A DNA stretch of 64,000 bases from Rhodoluna sp. (lineage in GTDB: Bacteria; Actinomycetota; Actinomycetes; Actinomycetales; Microbacteriaceae), in the NCBI RefSeq assembly GCF_024639375.1, contig NZ_JAHEIM010000002.1:62001-126000 (forward strand), in the 5' to 3' direction. The stretch's first letter is position 1, and every line of letters begins with the position of its first letter. Below are positions 62,590 through 64,000 of the stretch, in pieces. The position numbers were made by a program, and so were the translations under genes. The notes below the pieces were generated by a model. That model was given only the letters and a program-made list of their open reading frames with translations, made no database searches and was not told the DNA's origin.

Positions 62590-63895
62590 CCACGGTGTCT
62601 AGTGCGCCGCGAGTTGCCCAGCCAACCTGCTTGCCATCGGCACTGCGCGCAAACATCGCATAAGCCAAGCGAGTGCCATCTTTGGCATCGATGATTCCGG
62701 CGAGGCTATAAAGACCGGGGATGAATCCCGACTTTCCCTTCACGCTATTTTTTGCAACCGCATTCACGCCGTTGAAGCGACCAGCAAGGGTTCCAGATTT
62801 TCCGGCAACCGGCAAATATGTTTCAAGCGGTGCCAAGGTGCTGGTTGGGTCAGCGGCGGAGGCCATTAGGTGAGCAATGATTTGCGGAGTGACTCGATTA
62901 GCTTGAGCCAAACCAGATGCATCTTTCATCACTAGGCCAGTTGAGTCAATCGATAAACTCTCGAGCACCTTCTTGGTCAACGGTTCAACCGAGTCAAAAC
63001 TGCCAGGCAGCCCAGCCGCAATTGCTGCATGTCTCGCGATGAACTCAGTCTCGGTGTTATCCGAAGCCATCATTGCGTGATGCAACCAAAAGTCCATAGG
63101 CTGACTCGAAACGCTGGTTAGTTCGACAGCGCTTTTTGGAGCGGTGCCGACAACTACGGTTGCATTCGCTGCGAGGGCTTTGAGTGCCTTTTTGAAAAGG
63201 GCACCAGTTTTGCCAACTGGGTCTGTGCTTCGATAACCGTCATAAGCCAAACTCGTGATGTCACCATTGGTGCGGTCACTATCTAATTGCAGTGCCGTGA
63301 TGTTTGAGATGTACCCGTTGGTGCGATCGCTAGCCTTCCAAAACGGATTGTAATTTGGCCCGGTGAAGAAACTGGAATCCAAAATGATTTTTGTGATTTC
63401 GGTGTCGCTCGACCATTTGTTGAGCACGTTGGTGGCAAGCGTTTCAAGTCGTGGTGCTGCCGTGTAAGCAGAGCGGCTGTCTTTAGTGAGTTGAGACAAA
63501 CTAAAGTCGCCGCCGCCACGCAGCACAATGGTTGAGGGCTGGCCCGGGATGGTGAGCACCGAGGTTTTAGCTCGGTATGTTTCAACCGGCAATTTGGTGA
63601 GTGCGGTTGCAGCTGTAAGCACCTTCAATACCGAGGCCGAAGGGGTCTGCTCGGCACCGCGAACATCGAGCAATGTCTTGCCAGTGGCAACATCAATCAC
63701 GTAGCCATAGAAGCGGCCCAGCGCCGGGTTACTGATGGCAGTCTTGGCTGAGCAGACGCCTGGAGCGGCGGGCGATTTAGTGGGGCTTGGGCTCGGGCTC
63801 GGGCTACCAACCGCAAAGGCCGGTGTTGCAGACAAACCAAACAGCAGGCTGCCTGCCACTACGGCAGCGCCTAAAAATGATTTGGTTTTGTTCAC
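62549..63895 (-). CDS. D-alanyl-D-alanine carboxypeptidase, PBP4 (S13) family, copy 2
   Basis: A 448-residue relative of the copy at 60576-61955. The N-terminus is a signal peptide (GAAVVAGSLLFGLSATPAFA) followed by a Ser/Pro linker, so it may be fully secreted rather than anchored. SxxK is S-V-L-K near residues 89-92, the middle block reads DASGLAQAN instead of DGSGLSDFN, and the third motif is KSG in KGKSGF instead of KTG. These changes may alter activity. Start is GTG at 63895 or TTG at 63898; neither has a strong ribosome site. Confidence 0.87.
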   Translation of the reverse strand: MNKTKSFLGAAVVAGSLLFGLSATPAFAVGSPSPSPSPTKSPAAPGVCSAKTAISNPALGRFYGYVIDVATGKTLLDVRGAEQTPSASVLKVLTAATALTKLPVETYRAKTSVLTIPGQPSTIVLRGGGDFSLSQLTKDSRSAYTAAPRLETLATNVLNKWSSDTEITKIILDSSFFTGPNYNPFWKASDRTNGYISNITALQLDSDRTNGDITSLAYDGYRSTDPVGKTGALFKKALKALAANATVVVGTAPKSAVELTSVSSQPMDFWLHHAMMASDNTETEFIARHAAIAAGLPGSFDSVEPLTKKVLESLSIDSTGLVMKDASGLAQANRVTPQIIAHLMASAADPTSTLAPLETYLPVAGKSGTLAGRFNGVNAVAKNSVKGKSGFIPGLYSLAGIIDAKDGTRLAYAMFARSADGKQVGWATRGALDTVATRFFVCGAKLTK

Positions 63896-63920
63896 CAATC
63901 AAAAATAACCGCAGAAGAAC

Positions 63921-64000
63921 CTAGAGTTCGACTGCCTCGCCGTCGCGCGGTGCATGTGCGTGCCAGCCGAGTTGCGACTTGATTCGGTCACTAAAGATTT
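63921..64000 (-). CDS. 3' end of an unidentified gene (runs past window edge)
   Basis: The minus-strand frame ending in TAG at 63921-63923 encodes SDRIKSQLGWHAHAPRDGEA then VEL, about 25 residues with plausible protein composition. The other two frames are less protein-like or stop early. The family cannot be told from so short a piece. Confidence 0.45.
   Translation of the reverse strand, partial: IFSDRIKSQLGWHAHAPRDGEAVEL

Overview
This window looks like the chromosome of a streamlined actinobacterium of moderate GC, most likely a member of the Microbacteriaceae such as the freshwater Rhodoluna/Aquiluna group. That placement is inferred from gene families: SenX3-RegX3-PhoU-GpmA, the orphan nitrogen regulator GlnR, CarD, fused IspDF, a MutT1-type Nudix-phosphatase fusion, a lone WXG100 protein, and a groEL without groES behind two CIRCE operators. 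Genes are tightly packed, with many ATGA, TAATG or 1-4 nt overlaps, and no gap above 300 bases lacks a gene.

Positions 1-28500 are housekeeping: a truncated sensor kinase, WXG100, groEL, cspA, a LytR_C protein, msrB, an arsenate-reductase-like protein, tRNA-Thr, a DsbA-like protein, a multi-sugar ABC ATPase coupled to a DUF4032 kinase-like protein, rlmB-cysS-ispDF-carD, regX3-senX3, phoU, gpmA, a FUSC protein, ygfZ-nitrobindin with two tiny membrane proteins, glnR, ppk1-mutT1, a YbjT-like reductase, a drug/metabolite transporter and tRNA-Lys. Clear hairpin terminators separate several units.

Positions 28500-57800 are one large aromatic-catabolism region. A minus-strand operon (28532-37985) encodes an aldehyde dehydrogenase, an HD phosphohydrolase, ferredoxin reductase, [2Fe-2S] ferredoxin, SDR, a second HD phosphohydrolase, both halves of a split PEP-synthase-like kinase, and a cytochrome P450. 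This is the gene content of the Corynebacterium glutamicum cre pathway, in which 4-cresol is first phosphorylated on the phenolic OH, its methyl group is oxidised by a P450 that recognises the phosphate ester, and the ester is then hydrolysed. An IclR regulator lies upstream, followed by a divergent DUF1932 dehydrogenase. Next come an alcohol dehydrogenase with a ROK regulator, a complete branched-chain-amino-acid-type (HAAT) ABC importer, and a benzaldehyde-type dehydrogenase.

A second minus-strand operon (48662-55703) encodes PobA and a complete protocatechuate 4,5-cleavage pathway (LigK, U, J, I, A, B, C), with its own IclR regulator and an MFS transporter upstream. Together these genes can be read as alkylphenol uptake, phosphorylation, oxidation to 4-hydroxybenzoate, conversion to protocatechuate, meta cleavage, and release of pyruvate plus oxaloacetate. 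C. glutamicum instead uses the 3,4-cleavage (beta-ketoadipate) route, so this combination is the most notable content of the window. The biochemical assignment is inferred from sequence families and gene context.

Positions 57800-64000 carry a Lys/Ala/Pro-repeat protein, galT-galK, two PBP4-type D-Ala-D-Ala carboxypeptidases flanking a CopC-domain protein, and the 3' end of an unidentified gene.
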